Assembly (NCBI GenBank): GCA_002281535.1
Contig: NCGD01000004.1
Location: 55,208-119,207 of the forward strand
Direction of reading: 5' to 3'
DNA from: Sphingomonas sp. 28-63-12
Lineage (GTDB): Bacteria; Pseudomonadota; Alphaproteobacteria; Sphingomonadales; Sphingomonadaceae
Length of the DNA stretch: 64,000 nt
Shown: positions 36,128-44,675 of the stretch, piece after piece
Layout of the letters: each line of letters starts with the position of its first letter
Position numbering within the stretch: position 1 is the stretch's first letter
The notes under the pieces: model-generated
The model's input: the letters and a program-made list of their open reading frames with translations, nothing else
Database searches by the model: none
Told to the model about the DNA's origin: nothing
Made by a program: the position numbers and the translations under genes

Positions 36128-38794
36128 TTATCGCCGGTTTTTCAACGCCGCCTGCGCGGCGGCGAGTCTTGCAATGGGAACGCGGTAAGGCGAGGCCGAG
36201 ACATAATCGAGCCCGGTGGTCTCGCAAAAGGCGATGCTGGCCGGATCGCCGCCATGCTCGCCGCAAATGCCCAATTTGATGTTGGGGCGCGTTTTGCGGC
36301 CGCGTTCGACGGCGATTTCAATCAGCTCGCCGACCCCTTCGATATCCAGGCTGACGAACGGATCGGTCGCGTAGATGCCCTTGTCGACATAGGTCGTCAG
36401 GAAGCGGCCCGCATCATCCCGGCTGACGCCCAATGTCGTCTGGGTGAGATCATTGGTGCCGAACGAGAAGAATTCGCCGACCTCGGCGATCTCGGCGGCC
36501 TTGAGCGCTGCGCGTGGCAGTTCGATCATCGTGCCGACCAGATAATCGAGCGTCCGCCCCTTTTCGGCGAACACCGCCTTGGCCTGCGCATCGACGACGA
36601 TCTTCATCAGCTCCAGCTCGCGGCGGGTGCCGACCAGCGGGATCATCACCTCGGGAATCGGCGCGGCGCCCGATTTGTCGGCGACGTCGCACGCAGCCTC
36701 GAAGATGGCGCGCGCCTGCATCTCATAGATTTCGGGATAGGTGACGCCGAGGCGGCAGCCGCGATGGCCGAGCATCGGATTGAACTCGTGCAGCTCAGCC
36801 GCGCGGCGGCGCAGCGCCTCAACCCCGATTCCGGTCGCTTCCGCCACATCGGCGAATTCGGTTTCCTCATGCGGCAGGAATTCGTGCAGCGGCGGATCGA
36901 GCAGCCGGATCGTCACGGGCAAGCCCGCCATCACTTCGAAGATCTGGGTGAAATCGGCACGCTGTTCAGGCAGCAATTTGTCGAGCGCGGCGCGGCGACC
37001 GGCTTCGCTGTCGGCCAGGATCATCTGGCGAACCAGGGTGATCCGCTTGGCATCGAAAAACATATGTTCGGTGCGGCACAGCCCGATCCCTTCGGCGCCG
37101 AAATCGCGCGCGGTGCGGCAATCGAGCGGGGTTTCGGCGTTGGCGCGCACGCGCAGCCGGCGGACCTTGTCCGCCCAGCCCATCAGCACGCCGAAATCGC
37201 CCGCCAGCACTGGCTGGACGGTCGGCACCTCGCCGAGCATCACTTCCCCCGATGCGCCGTCGATCGTGATGATATCGCCTTCCTTCACTTCACGCCCGGC
37301 GATGCGCATCACCCGCGCCTTGGCGTCGATCGAGACGGTGCCCGCGCCCGATACGCAGGGACGCCCCATGCCGCGCGCGACGACGGCGGCGTGGCTGGTC
37401 ATCCCGCCACGCGCCGTCAAAATACCCTTGGCGGCGTGCATGCCGTGGATATCTTCAGGGGAGGTTTCGGTACGGACCAGAATCACCGATTCGCCGAGTT
37501 CGGCACGGTTCTGCGCGGTTTCGCTGTCGAACACCGCCGCGCCCGAGGCAGCGCCGGGGCTGGCCGGCAGGCCACGCGTCAGCACGTCGCGCACCGCCGT
37601 CGGGTCGAGCGTCGGGTGGAGCAATTGATCAAGCGCGGCAGGATCGACGCGGGCAACCGCCTCTTCCTCGGTAATCAGCCCTTCATTGGCCATGTCGACT
37701 GCGATCTTGAGCGCGGCCGACGCCGTCCGCTTGCCCGATCGGGTCTGCAACATCCACAATTTGCCACGTTCGACGGTGAATTCGATATCCTGCATGTCGC
37801 GGTAATGCGTCTCCAGCAGGTCGAAAACCTTGGCCAGTTCGGCATAGGTCTCGGGCATTGCCTCTTCCATGCTGAGCGGCTTGGCACCGGCGGCCTCACG
37901 CGCGGTGCGCGTCAGATATTGCGGCGTGCGGATGCCGGCGACGACGTCCTCCCCTTGCGCGTTGATCAGGAATTCGCCGTAATAAGCGCGGTCGCCCTTG
38001 GCCGGATCACGGGTGAAGGCGACCCCGGTGGCCGAGGTTTCGCCCATATTGCCGAACACCATTGCCTGGACGTTGACCGCCGTGCCCCAGTGATGCGGAA
38101 TGCCGTTCAAGCGGCGATAGACCTTGGCGCGTTCCGACTGCCATGAGCCGAACACGGCGCCGATCGCGCCCCATAGCTGGTCATGCACGTCCTGCGGAAA
38201 GGGCTTGCCCCATAGCTTTTCGACCAGCGCCTTGTAGGTGCCGACCAGGCCCTGCCAATCCGCCGCCGTCATCTCGGTATCGAGGAAATAGCCATTGTCT
38301 TCCTTGGCGATCTCCAGCGCTTCCTCGAACCCGTCATGATCGAGTTCGAGCACCACATCCGAATACATCTGGATGAAGCGGCGATAGCTGTCCCACGCAA
38401 AGCGCGCATCGCCGCTCGTGGTGGCGAGCCCGGCGACGGTATCGTCGTTGAGCCCGAGGTTGAGGACCGTGTCCATCATGCCCGGCATCGACACGCGCGC
38501 GCCGGAGCGGACCGAGACCAACAGGGGATTGGCGGGATCGCCGAACGCCTTGCCGGTGACGCCCTCAATATGCGCCAGACCAGCGGCGACTTCGGCCCTT
38601 AAATCGTCCGAAAAGGCCTGACCTTCGTCGAGATAGCGCGTGCACATCTCGGTGCTGATCGTGAAGCCGGGGGGCACGGGCAGGCCGATCGATGCCATGC
38701 CATCCAGATTCGCGCCCTTGCCGCCGAGCAGTTCCTTGCTCAACCCATGGCCATCAGAAACACCGCCGCCGAAGCGGTAGACGTACTTGGTCAT
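36128..38794 (-). CDS. ppdK: pyruvate, phosphate dikinase
   Basis: PpdK interconverts pyruvate, ATP and phosphate with phosphoenolpyruvate, AMP and pyrophosphate. The 888-residue length is normal. The chain has an N-terminal ATP-grasp domain (GGKGANLDGMASIGLPVPPG), the phosphohistidine domain (GGMTSHAAVVARGMGRPCVSG, His near 458) and a C-terminal TIM barrel with the catalytic cysteine in GICGEHGGDP. The ATG lies one base after the glyS stop, and its ribosome binding site AGAAGG is inside the glyS end, so it is translated from the glyQS message. Confidence 0.96.
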   Translation of the reverse strand: MTKYVYRFGGGVSDGHGLSKELLGGKGANLDGMASIGLPVPPGFTISTEMCTRYLDEGQAFSDDLRAEVAAGLAHIEGVTGKAFGDPANPLLVSVRSGARVSMPGMMDTVLNLGLNDDTVAGLATTSGDARFAWDSYRRFIQMYSDVVLELDHDGFEEALEIAKEDNGYFLDTEMTAADWQGLVGTYKALVEKLWGKPFPQDVHDQLWGAIGAVFGSWQSERAKVYRRLNGIPHHWGTAVNVQAMVFGNMGETSATGVAFTRDPAKGDRAYYGEFLINAQGEDVVAGIRTPQYLTRTAREAAGAKPLSMEEAMPETYAELAKVFDLLETHYRDMQDIEFTVERGKLWMLQTRSGKRTASAALKIAVDMANEGLITEEEAVARVDPAALDQLLHPTLDPTAVRDVLTRGLPASPGAASGAAVFDSETAQNRAELGESVILVRTETSPEDIHGMHAAKGILTARGGMTSHAAVVARGMGRPCVSGAGTVSIDAKARVMRIAGREVKEGDIITIDGASGEVMLGEVPTVQPVLAGDFGVLMGWADKVRRLRVRANAETPLDCRTARDFGAEGIGLCRTEHMFFDAKRITLVRQMILADSEAGRRAALDKLLPEQRADFTQIFEVMAGLPVTIRLLDPPLHEFLPHEETEFADVAEATGIGVEALRRRAAELHEFNPMLGHRGCRLGVTYPEIYEMQARAIFEAACDVADKSGAAPIPEVMIPLVGTRRELELMKIVVDAQAKAVFAEKGRTLDYLVGTMIELPRAALKAAEIAEVGEFFSFGTNDLTQTTLGVSRDDAGRFLTTYVDKGIYATDPFVSLDIEGVGELIEIAVERGRKTRPNIKLGICGEHGGDPASIAFCETTGLDYVSASPYRVPIARLAAAQAALKNRR

Positions 38795-38795
38795 A

Positions 38796-41129
38796 TCAAC
38801 CTTCTATCTTCGAAAAATCAGCGACACCATGTACTGCACCCCGGACGCGCGCCAGCAAGGCGAGCCGCGCGGCGCGCTTGGCGGGAACCGGATCATTGAC
38901 GATCACGGTTTCAAAAAACGCATCGATCGGCGCACGGAGCGACGCGAGCGCCGCCATTGCACCTTCGAAATCTTCGGCGACAACGGCGGCGGTAGCGGCG
39001 GGTTCCGCCACGTCGAGCGCCGCGATAAGCGCGGCTTCGGCGGGTTCGGGGGTGTAGGGCAGCGAATTTTCTGCAGCGGCGCCGTGCTCCGGCGCAGGCC
39101 GGAGCACGGCGTTGCTGGGGTTGTCGCTCGAACCCAGGGCTCCGGCCTGCGCCGGAGCACTGGCGGCCCAGCCCTCCTTCTTCAAAATATTCGCCGCCCG
39201 CTTGTAGCCGGCGAGTAGGTTTGCGCCGTCTGCGGTGCCGATGAACGCCTGCAACGCATGGACGCGGGCGAGCAGGCGGACGAGGTCATCCTCGCCGCCG
39301 AGCGCGAACACCGCGTCGATCAGGTCGTGCCGGACCCCTGCCTCGCGTTGCTGGACTTTGAGGCGGTCTACTAGGAAGGTAAGCAGTTCTCCCGCAACAG
39401 AGTCTATGTAACTTAAGAAGGTTACACGCGAACCAACCGTCTTCGTACCCCCCCGCGCCGATGCGTTATGCTGCTCGGAAAGCTCCCGGATAGCCGGAAT
39501 CTGTTCTACCAGATTGGCGGCTTCCCGATAAATATCACCTTGAGATCCACGCAGACCCGTTTGGAAAATTGAAGAAACTCCAATCACTGCGCGTCGCAGG
39601 GCAAAGGGGTCTTTGGAGCCGGTTGGCCGCTCGTCCATCGCAAAAAAGCTGGCCAACGTATCCAGCTTATCCGCCAAACTCACCGCCACCGTCACCGGAT
39701 CGGTCGGCACGGCATCGCCTGCGCCCACCGGCTTGTAGTGATCGCGGATGGCGGCGGCGACGCGGGGGTCTTCGCCTTGGGCGGCGGCGTAATAGCCGCC
39801 CATGATGCCCTGCAGCTCGGGGAATTCGCCGACCATGCCGGTGACGAGATCGGCCTTGCAGAGCCGCGCCGCGCGCTCGGCGAAGGTGGCGAGTTCTTTG
39901 AGCCCCTCCCCTTCAGGGGAGGCGTTGGGGTGGGGACTGCGAGTCTCACCGAGATCGGGGGTTGTGGGGATAGCCCCCACCCCAACCCCTCCCCTGACGG
40001 GGAGGGGCTTTACGATGCCCTCTTCGACCAGCCAACGGGCCAGCTTGGCGACGCGATCGACCTTGTCGGCGACGGTGCCAAGCTTTTCGTGAAACACGAT
40101 GCGATCTAGCTTTGCCGCCTGCTCCTCGAGCGGCACCTTCAGATCGGTGTCGTAGAAGAATTTCGCATCCGACAGCCGCGCAGCGAGCACCTTGCGGTTG
40201 CCGTCGATGATGCGCGTGCCGCCGTCCGCCGCGTCGATATTGGCGGTGCAGATGAAGGCGTTCGCTAATTTCCCCTCCGCATCGGCGCAGACGAAATATT
40301 TCTGGTTTACGCGCGCCGTCAGCTGGATCACCTCGGGCGGCACCTGCAGAAACGCTTCATCGAAGCGGCCGAGCAGCGGCACCGGCCATTCGGTGAGCCC
40401 GGCATTTTCGATCAGCAGGCCTTCGTCCTTGATCAACTCAAGCCCGGCCTTGCGCGCGGCCATGGTCGCGCCGAGCGCGATGATCTGGGCGCGTTCGGCC
40501 TGATCGACGATCACATGGTCGTCACGGAGCTGATCGGCATAGGTTGCCGCGCTCTCGATGCTGATCGGGCCGGCGGCATGGAAGCGGTGGCCCATTGTCG
40601 CGCGCCCGCTGGCGATGCCGGCGATTTCGCAGGGGACCACGTCACGCCCGAGCAGCGCAACGATGCCCTGCAGCGGGCGGACCCATTTCAGGCTTTCGGT
40701 CGAGCTTGAAGCATCGCCCCAGCGCATCGATTTGGGCCAGGGAAAGGCGCGGATGATGTTGGGGATGGCCTCTGCCAGCACGTCCGCGGTGGCGCGGCCG
40801 GGCTTGTCGATGACGGCGAAAAGCACGCCGTCGCGCTCGACGAGTTGCTCACGGGTGAGGCCGGTTTTGCGCAGGAAACCTTCGAGCGCTTGCGGGGGGG
40901 CGCTGGTTTTGGGGCCCTTGATCTCCTCCGACACCGCTGCGGTTTCGAGCGGCAGGTTGCGCGCGATGAGGGTCAGGCGGCGCGGGGTGGAGAAGGTTTC
41001 GTGCTCGCTGTCAGTGATGCCCGCCGCTGCCAGCGCTGCAACATACAGCCGAGCAAGATCGTCACGCGCCTTGGCCTGCATGCGCGCCGGGATTTCTTCG
41101 GAGCGAAGCTCGAGCAGGAAGTCGGTCAT
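38796..41129 (-). CDS. glyS: glycyl-tRNA synthetase beta subunit, with inserted repeat peptides
   Basis: GlyS is the large, tRNA-binding subunit of the alpha2beta2 glycyl-tRNA synthetase. The N terminus DFLLELRSEEIPARMQ is diagnostic. At 777 residues it is about 80 longer than the usual ~690. The excess lies in three places: residues ~374-410 and ~656-682 are encoded by palindromic repeat elements (39901-40009, 39084-39160), and residues ~513-589 come from a segment of unusual codon use (39363-39590). The frame is intact throughout, and the C-terminal anticodon-binding part (VNDPVPAKRAARLALLARVR) is present. The start has no strong Shine-Dalgarno; a repeat element lies just upstream. Confidence 0.93.
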   Translation of the reverse strand: MTDFLLELRSEEIPARMQAKARDDLARLYVAALAAAGITDSEHETFSTPRRLTLIARNLPLETAAVSEEIKGPKTSAPPQALEGFLRKTGLTREQLVERDGVLFAVIDKPGRATADVLAEAIPNIIRAFPWPKSMRWGDASSSTESLKWVRPLQGIVALLGRDVVPCEIAGIASGRATMGHRFHAAGPISIESAATYADQLRDDHVIVDQAERAQIIALGATMAARKAGLELIKDEGLLIENAGLTEWPVPLLGRFDEAFLQVPPEVIQLTARVNQKYFVCADAEGKLANAFICTANIDAADGGTRIIDGNRKVLAARLSDAKFFYDTDLKVPLEEQAAKLDRIVFHEKLGTVADKVDRVAKLARWLVEEGIVKPLPVRGGVGVGAIPTTPDLGETRSPHPNASPEGEGLKELATFAERAARLCKADLVTGMVGEFPELQGIMGGYYAAAQGEDPRVAAAIRDHYKPVGAGDAVPTDPVTVAVSLADKLDTLASFFAMDERPTGSKDPFALRRAVIGVSSIFQTGLRGSQGDIYREAANLVEQIPAIRELSEQHNASARGGTKTVGSRVTFLSYIDSVAGELLTFLVDRLKVQQREAGVRHDLIDAVFALGGEDDLVRLLARVHALQAFIGTADGANLLAGYKRAANILKKEGWAASAPAQAGALGSSDNPSNAVLRPAPEHGAAAENSLPYTPEPAEAALIAALDVAEPAATAAVVAEDFEGAMAALASLRAPIDAFFETVIVNDPVPAKRAARLALLARVRGAVHGVADFSKIEG
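39084..39160. repeat. palindromic repeat element translated inside glyS (copy 2)
   Basis: GTGCTCCGG-N6-CCGGAGCAC (39084-39107) and GCTCCGGC-CTGC-GCCGGAGC (39139-39158) are two perfect stems 31 bp apart. On the glyS strand they encode about 26 alanine/proline-rich residues (APAQAGALGSS, then RPAPEHG) in the linker before the anticodon-binding domain. The stems differ from the rnr element, so this is a second family. Confidence 0.8.
39363..39590 (-). other. segment of atypical codon use within glyS
   Basis: This ~230-bp stretch of glyS is visibly AT-richer than its flanks and uses codons rare elsewhere in the window (ATA, TTA, CTA, GTA, AGT, TCT). The sequence encoded (IFQTGLRGSQGDIYREAANL, then TFLSYIDSVAGELLTFL) sits between the conserved DPFALRRA and DRLKVQQREAGVRHDLIDA blocks. 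That interval is shorter in the GlyS proteins I know. It may be a recombined segment. Confidence 0.6.
39901..40009. repeat. palindromic repeat element translated inside glyS (copy 1)
   Basis: CCTCCCC-TTCA-GGGGAGG at 39905-39922 and CCCCTCCCC-TGAC-GGGGAGGGG at 39986-40007 form two stems, with inverted GTTGGGGTGGGG / CCCCACCCCAAC blocks between them. The whole ~108-bp element is bounded by AGCCCC and GGGGCT and could fold into one long structure. It is read through in frame in glyS and gives glycine/proline-rich sequence (PLPVRGGVGVG, then HPNASPEGEGL). Confidence 0.85.
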
Positions 41130-41149
41130 GCGGGCACACCGCTAATCAT

Positions 41150-41230
41150 CGTCACCCCAGCGAAAGCTGGGGTCTCGTGCCACGAACCGCGCCCTTGCGG
41201 CGCGAGATCCCGGCTTCCGCCGGGATGACG
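41150..41230. repeat. intact palindromic repeat element in glyQ-glyS spacer
   Basis: The element reads CGTC, stem ACCCCAGC-GAAA-GCTGGGGT (41154-41173), a 33-bp spacer with an inner CGCGCCC..GGCGCG stem, stem ATCCCGGC-TTCC-GCCGGGAT (41207-41226), then GACG. It fills most of the 112-bp gap between two genes of one operon. It is the best-preserved copy of the family also seen in rnr and between gcvH and gcvPA. Confidence 0.9.
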
Positions 41231-41241
41231 GGGATTGATAG

Positions 41242-42126
41242 TCATGTCGCGCGCCAATCTGGAAACCGGCTTGCCCAATCGGGCCCGTTCTTCTCCATCC
41301 ATGCGCCGCACGCGCCCTTCGCAAGATCGCGGACGCGGCCCATATAGGCCTGGCGTTCGGCGACGGAGATGACGCCGCGGGCTTGCAGCAGGTTGAAGAC
41401 GTGGCTGGCCTTGATGGCTTGTTCATAGGCCGGGATCGGCAGTTTGGCGTCGAGGCAATTCTCGCACTCGGCGGTGTGCTTCCTGAACTGGTCGACCAGC
41501 GAATCGGTGTCGGCCACCTCGAAATTCCAGGTGCTCATCTCGCGTTCGTTTTCGAGGAACACATCGCCATAAGTGACGCCGGCGTCGTTATAGGCGAGGT
41601 CGTAGATGCTGTCCTTGTTCTGGATATACATCGCGAGGCGCTCGAGCCCATAGGTCAGCTCGCCCGCAACGGGTTTGCAGTCGAAGCCGCCCATTTGCTG
41701 GAAATAGGTGAACTGCGTGACCTCCATGCCGTCGCACCAGACTTCCCAGCCGAGGCCCCAGGCGCCCAAGGTCGGGCTTTCCCAATCATCCTCGACGAAG
41801 CGGATGTCGTGGGCGAGCATGTCGATGCCGATTGCCTTTAACGAGCCGAGATACAGCTCCTGCAGGTTGGGCGGGCTTGGCTTCAGGATGACCTGATATT
41901 GGTAATAATGCTGCAGCCGGTTGGGGTTTTCCCCATAGCGGCCATCGGTCGGGCGGCGGCAGGGCTGGACGAAGGCGGCGTTCCACGGATCGGGGCCAAG
42001 CGCGCGCAAGGTGGTGGCGGTGTGGAAGGTGCCCGCGCCCATCTCCATGTCGTATGGCTGGAGAATCAGGCAGCCATGATCGCTCCAATAAGCATGGAGC
42101 GTCAGGATCATGCGCTGGAAGCTCAT
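41242..42126 (-). CDS. glyQ: glycyl-tRNA synthetase alpha subunit
   Basis: GlyQ is the catalytic class II subunit that activates glycine and charges tRNA-Gly with GlyS. The 294-residue product starts [18 protein letters not shown] and contains [20 protein letters not shown] and the conserved [21 protein letters not shown]. The ATG at 42126 matches homologues; the open frame upstream of it has no homology. It is the first gene of glyQ-glyS-ppdK. Confidence 0.96.
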   Translation of the reverse strand: MSFQRMILTLHAYWSDHGCLILQPYDMEMGAGTFHTATTLRALGPDPWNAAFVQPCRRPTDGRYGENPNRLQHYYQYQVILKPSPPNLQELYLGSLKAIGIDMLAHDIRFVEDDWESPTLGAWGLGWEVWCDGMEVTQFTYFQQMGGFDCKPVAGELTYGLERLAMYIQNKDSIYDLAYNDAGVTYGDVFLENEREMSTWNFEVADTDSLVDQFRKHTAECENCLDAKLPIPAYEQAIKASHVFNLLQARGVISVAERQAYMGRVRDLAKGACGAWMEKNGPDWASRFPDWRAT

Positions 42127-42291
42127 CGCTGAACTGGTCGGCTGGCTGGCCAATGGGAACCCTTCGCACCTGCAATATCGAACGCGCGCACCTTTGGCGC
42201 GGGCATCCGGGCGGGTCAATGGCGCAGGCCCCGCCGGGACGACCGCTCACCGCTTGCGCGCGCGACGTTAACCATTACCTATGATGACGAC

Positions 42292-43401
42292 ATGGTCCCG
42301 AAGCAGGTTGCCCTTCAGCCGCCGCGCGGCAACTGGGTGCGGCATGCAGCCGCGCTGGTCGCCGCGCTGATTCCGCTCTCAGCCCCCGCTGACGCCCGCG
42401 AACGGCCACGCCTGGCCTATCCCGGCTTTATCGATGACGATGCGGTCAGCCGGCAGGGGCGCCCGCAATTGCGCTATCCGTCTTTCACGCCCGTTGGGCA
42501 GCTGGCACCGGCGGATCTCAGCGACGCCCTGCTCGACGACAATGACGGGCTGAACGATGCCCAAAAGCTGGCACTGCTCGCGCAAAACTATCGCCCGCGC
42601 CCGGCGATCTGGCGGATCGGCGACCGCGATACGATCATCTATCTGTTCGGCACCATCCACATACTGCCGCCGGGGTTTGAATGGCGAAGCCCCGCGCTCG
42701 ACCGGATCGTCGCGCGATCGAGCACCCTGATCCTCGAATCGGTCGATCGGCGCAGTGGCATCGATGGCCTGCAGGAACAGACCGGCCGCGCAGGGCGGCT
42801 GCCACCGCTATCGATGCGCGTCGGGGCCGACCACCGCGCCAAGCTTGCCGCCTTTACCGCCAGCCTGCCGCCCCAGGCCGTCACGCTGTTCGATCAGATG
42901 CCGAGCTGGATCGCGTCGGTCGCGATTTCGCTGGTGCGCGAGATTCGCAGCGGCGAACTGCCCGGGCCCGGCGCGGATGACTGGCTGGAGGCGCGCTTTG
43001 TCGCTGCCAAAAAACCGGTCAGCGCGATCGAAGACAGCCAGCAGGTGATCGCCCGCGTCAATGCCGTGCCTGAGTCCGAACAGCAGCAGATGCTGCACGC
43101 CGCGCTCGACGCGCCGATACGCAGCCGCGCCGAGATGCGCGCCGCCACGCATGCCTGGGCAAAGGGCGAGATCGGCCCCGATTCGCCGCTGACCATCGAT
43201 CTGCGTGTGGCAACCGGGTCCGACGCGCTGGCCGGACCGTTGCTGACCGATCGCAACCGCGCCTGGGCCAGCGAGTTGATCAAACGCCTGCGCCGGCCGG
43301 GCACCACCCTGTTTGCCGCCGGGGCCGGGCATTTCATCGGCGCTGGATCGTTGATCGATGCGCTCGAGGCCCGCGGTGTGCGGGTGATGCGGGTGCAATG
43401 A
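42292..43401 (+). CDS. TraB/GumN (Tiki-like) family protein 1
   Basis: The 369-residue exported protein has a signal peptide (residues about 15-35) and a ~70-residue N-terminal extension not found in the two neighbours. The TraB/GumN core begins IIYLFGTIHILPPG (a GxxH motif), continues LILESVDR, and ends FAAGAGHFIGAGSL (second GxxH). In the related Tiki proteases these glycine-histidine motifs bind the catalytic metal. The bacterial substrate is unknown. The 165 bp before it (42127-42291), shared with divergent glyQ, hold no feature I recognise. Confidence 0.88.
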   Translation: MVPKQVALQPPRGNWVRHAAALVAALIPLSAPADARERPRLAYPGFIDDDAVSRQGRPQLRYPSFTPVGQLAPADLSDALLDDNDGLNDAQKLALLAQNYRPRPAIWRIGDRDTIIYLFGTIHILPPGFEWRSPALDRIVARSSTLILESVDRRSGIDGLQEQTGRAGRLPPLSMRVGADHRAKLAAFTASLPPQAVTLFDQMPSWIASVAISLVREIRSGELPGPGADDWLEARFVAAKKPVSAIEDSQQVIARVNAVPESEQQQMLHAALDAPIRSRAEMRAATHAWAKGEIGPDSPLTIDLRVATGSDALAGPLLTDRNRAWASELIKRLRRPGTTLFAAGAGHFIGAGSLIDALEARGVRVMRVQ

Positions 43402-43424
43402 TCCGGCCAAGCCGATGAATGCTC

Positions 43425-43522
43425 GTCAGGGTCGGATGACCAATAGTCAGTGTCGCTTGACATTCGTTGATGATTCGGCCATTTAGTCAGTGTTGCTTGA
43501 CATTGGGTCAGGGAACAATGAC
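43425..43522 (+). promoter_or_regulatory. array of four GTCA-N8-TGAC operator-like palindromes
   Basis: Four copies of GTCA-N8-TGAC lie at 43425-43440, 43446-43461, 43486-43501 and 43507-43522. Start-to-start spacings are 21, 40 and 21 bp, so all sites face nearly the same side of the helix. Sites 2 and 3 also share their inner bases (GTGTYGCT). They end 29 bp before the ATG of an XRE regulator, the obvious candidate binder. Confidence 0.75.
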
Positions 43523-43526
43523 TAAG
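43497..43526 (+). promoter_or_regulatory. candidate promoter of the XRE operon
   Basis: A perfect TTGACA lies at 43497-43502, within operator 3. The expected -10 position 17 bases later reads GACTAA, a poor match. A second TTGACA lies at 43457-43462 within operator 2. Overlap of the -35 boxes with the palindromes would fit repression by the encoded regulator. Confidence 0.35.
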
Positions 43527-43551
43527 GTTCACGCGCATGTGGACGGGGCTG

Positions 43552-43758
43552 ATGAAGAACAGACTGAAGGTATTGCGCGCCGAGCGCGACTGGAGCCAGG
43601 CGGAGCTTGGCGGCCGGTTGGGTGTGTCGCGCCAGGCTGTTAACGCGATCGAAACAGGGAAATATGATCCTTCCTTGCCGCTCGCCTTCAAGATCGGCCG
43701 GCTGTTCGACATGGCGATCGAGGAGGTTTTCGATGACGGCGAAAACGGCAATGGCTGA
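43552..43758 (+). CDS. small XRE-family transcriptional regulator
   Basis: The 68-residue protein is almost only a Cro/C1-type helix-turn-helix: KNRLKVLRAERDWSQAELGG, then RLGVSRQAVNAIETGKYDPS. Such single-domain regulators usually act as dimers and repress their own operon. I chose the ATG at 43552 because GGACGGGG precedes it; an ATG at 43537 adds 5 residues. Its 3' end overlaps the next gene by 26 bp. Confidence 0.92.
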   Translation: MKNRLKVLRAERDWSQAELGGRLGVSRQAVNAIETGKYDPSLPLAFKIGRLFDMAIEEVFDDGENGNG

Positions 43759-44194
43759 TCGGGAGATGGGACCCGGGGAATTGGCGACGCTGGCGCGCAA
43801 GCGCTACAAGCAGCGCTTTTTCATTGGCCTGGTGATTTCTGGCGGCCTGATCGGCGGTCTGATCGGCGGGTTTGACCGCCATGAAGGCAGCGGTACGATC
43901 TGGGACTTTGCCGCGCTGCAGCTTTCCCCTCTGGTGGCGGTGCCGGCCGCGCTGGCGGTGCTGATCGGGATGGTCGGCGTGCCGCTTTATATGTTCGGGA
44001 AGATCGACGAACTGGCGGTGCGGCGCAACCTGCGCGGCATGGCGGCCGGCTGGTTGGCCGTAATGGGCGGCTTTCCGGCCTGGTTCGTGCTGGCGGCCGG
44101 CGGCCTGGCACCTGCGCCGACGGCATTCGGGGTCTTCCTGCTCGCTTATGGGGTGACGCTGATCACCTTCCTGATCCTGAAATGGCGCGATTGA
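43733..44194 (+). CDS. multi-pass membrane protein encoded with the XRE regulator
   Basis: The 153-residue protein has four predicted helices (about residues 30-48, 68-88, 105-124, 130-148) and a charged N terminus (ARKRYKQR). A perfect AGGAGG lies 6 bases upstream of the ATG, inside the regulator gene. I do not recognise the family. Small XRE genes are often linked to membrane proteins of this size. It overlaps the regulator by 26 bp and is probably translationally coupled. Confidence 0.8.
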   Translation: MTAKTAMADREMGPGELATLARKRYKQRFFIGLVISGGLIGGLIGGFDRHEGSGTIWDFAALQLSPLVAVPAALAVLIGMVGVPLYMFGKIDELAVRRNLRGMAAGWLAVMGGFPAWFVLAAGGLAPAPTAFGVFLLAYGVTLITFLILKWRD

Positions 44195-44217
44195 AGGGCG
44201 CAGTCGAGGAATTCGCG

Positions 44218-44637
44218 ATGACAAAACCAATGATATCGACCGGCGACTGGCAGGCCGAGGCCTCTGCCAGCATCCGCAAACAACGCGCGGCCTGGCTGGG
44301 GACGATCGCAACCGGCCTGGTCGGGGGGGCCATGTTCGGCCTGTCGATCAGCATCACCAATCCGATCGCTCATGCCCTGTTCATTGGTGCCGGCGTCTTG
44401 CTATCGGCAATCGCGCTGGTGTGGGGCACGCTGATCTATATGAGCGTAATCGACGAACAGGAACGCGATGCCAATCTCTGGGGCACCTATGTCGGGCTCA
44501 CCGTCTATCTGATTCTCTACAGTGTGAAATTCGGGGCTGATGCAGCCGGGATTGCCATCCCGATCGGCCATGACGGGATTTTCGTGGCAACTATGGCGGC
44601 CACGCTGGCCGTGTTTGGATGGAAGCGTTTTGGCTGA
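44218..44637 (+). CDS. second small membrane protein of the XRE cluster
   Basis: The 139-residue protein has four predicted helices after a soluble N terminus (TKPMISTGDWQAEASASIRK). I chose the ATG at 44218 because GAGGA precedes it; an upstream ATG at 44182 lies inside the previous gene. It has a similar size and hydrophobic pattern to its neighbour but no clear sequence identity. The function is unknown. Confidence 0.75.
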   Translation: MTKPMISTGDWQAEASASIRKQRAAWLGTIATGLVGGAMFGLSISITNPIAHALFIGAGVLLSAIALVWGTLIYMSVIDEQERDANLWGTYVGLTVYLILYSVKFGADAAGIAIPIGHDGIFVATMAATLAVFGWKRFG

Positions 44638-44675
44638 CCGCCAGACGGCCTTGCTCTTCAACAAAAGGACTTGTG

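Noticed and set aside
35537-38146. 869-codon open frame on the plus strand
   Set aside because: It is antisense to ppdK and follows its codon periodicity. High-GC genes commonly give long antisense frames, and the translation has no recognisable domain.
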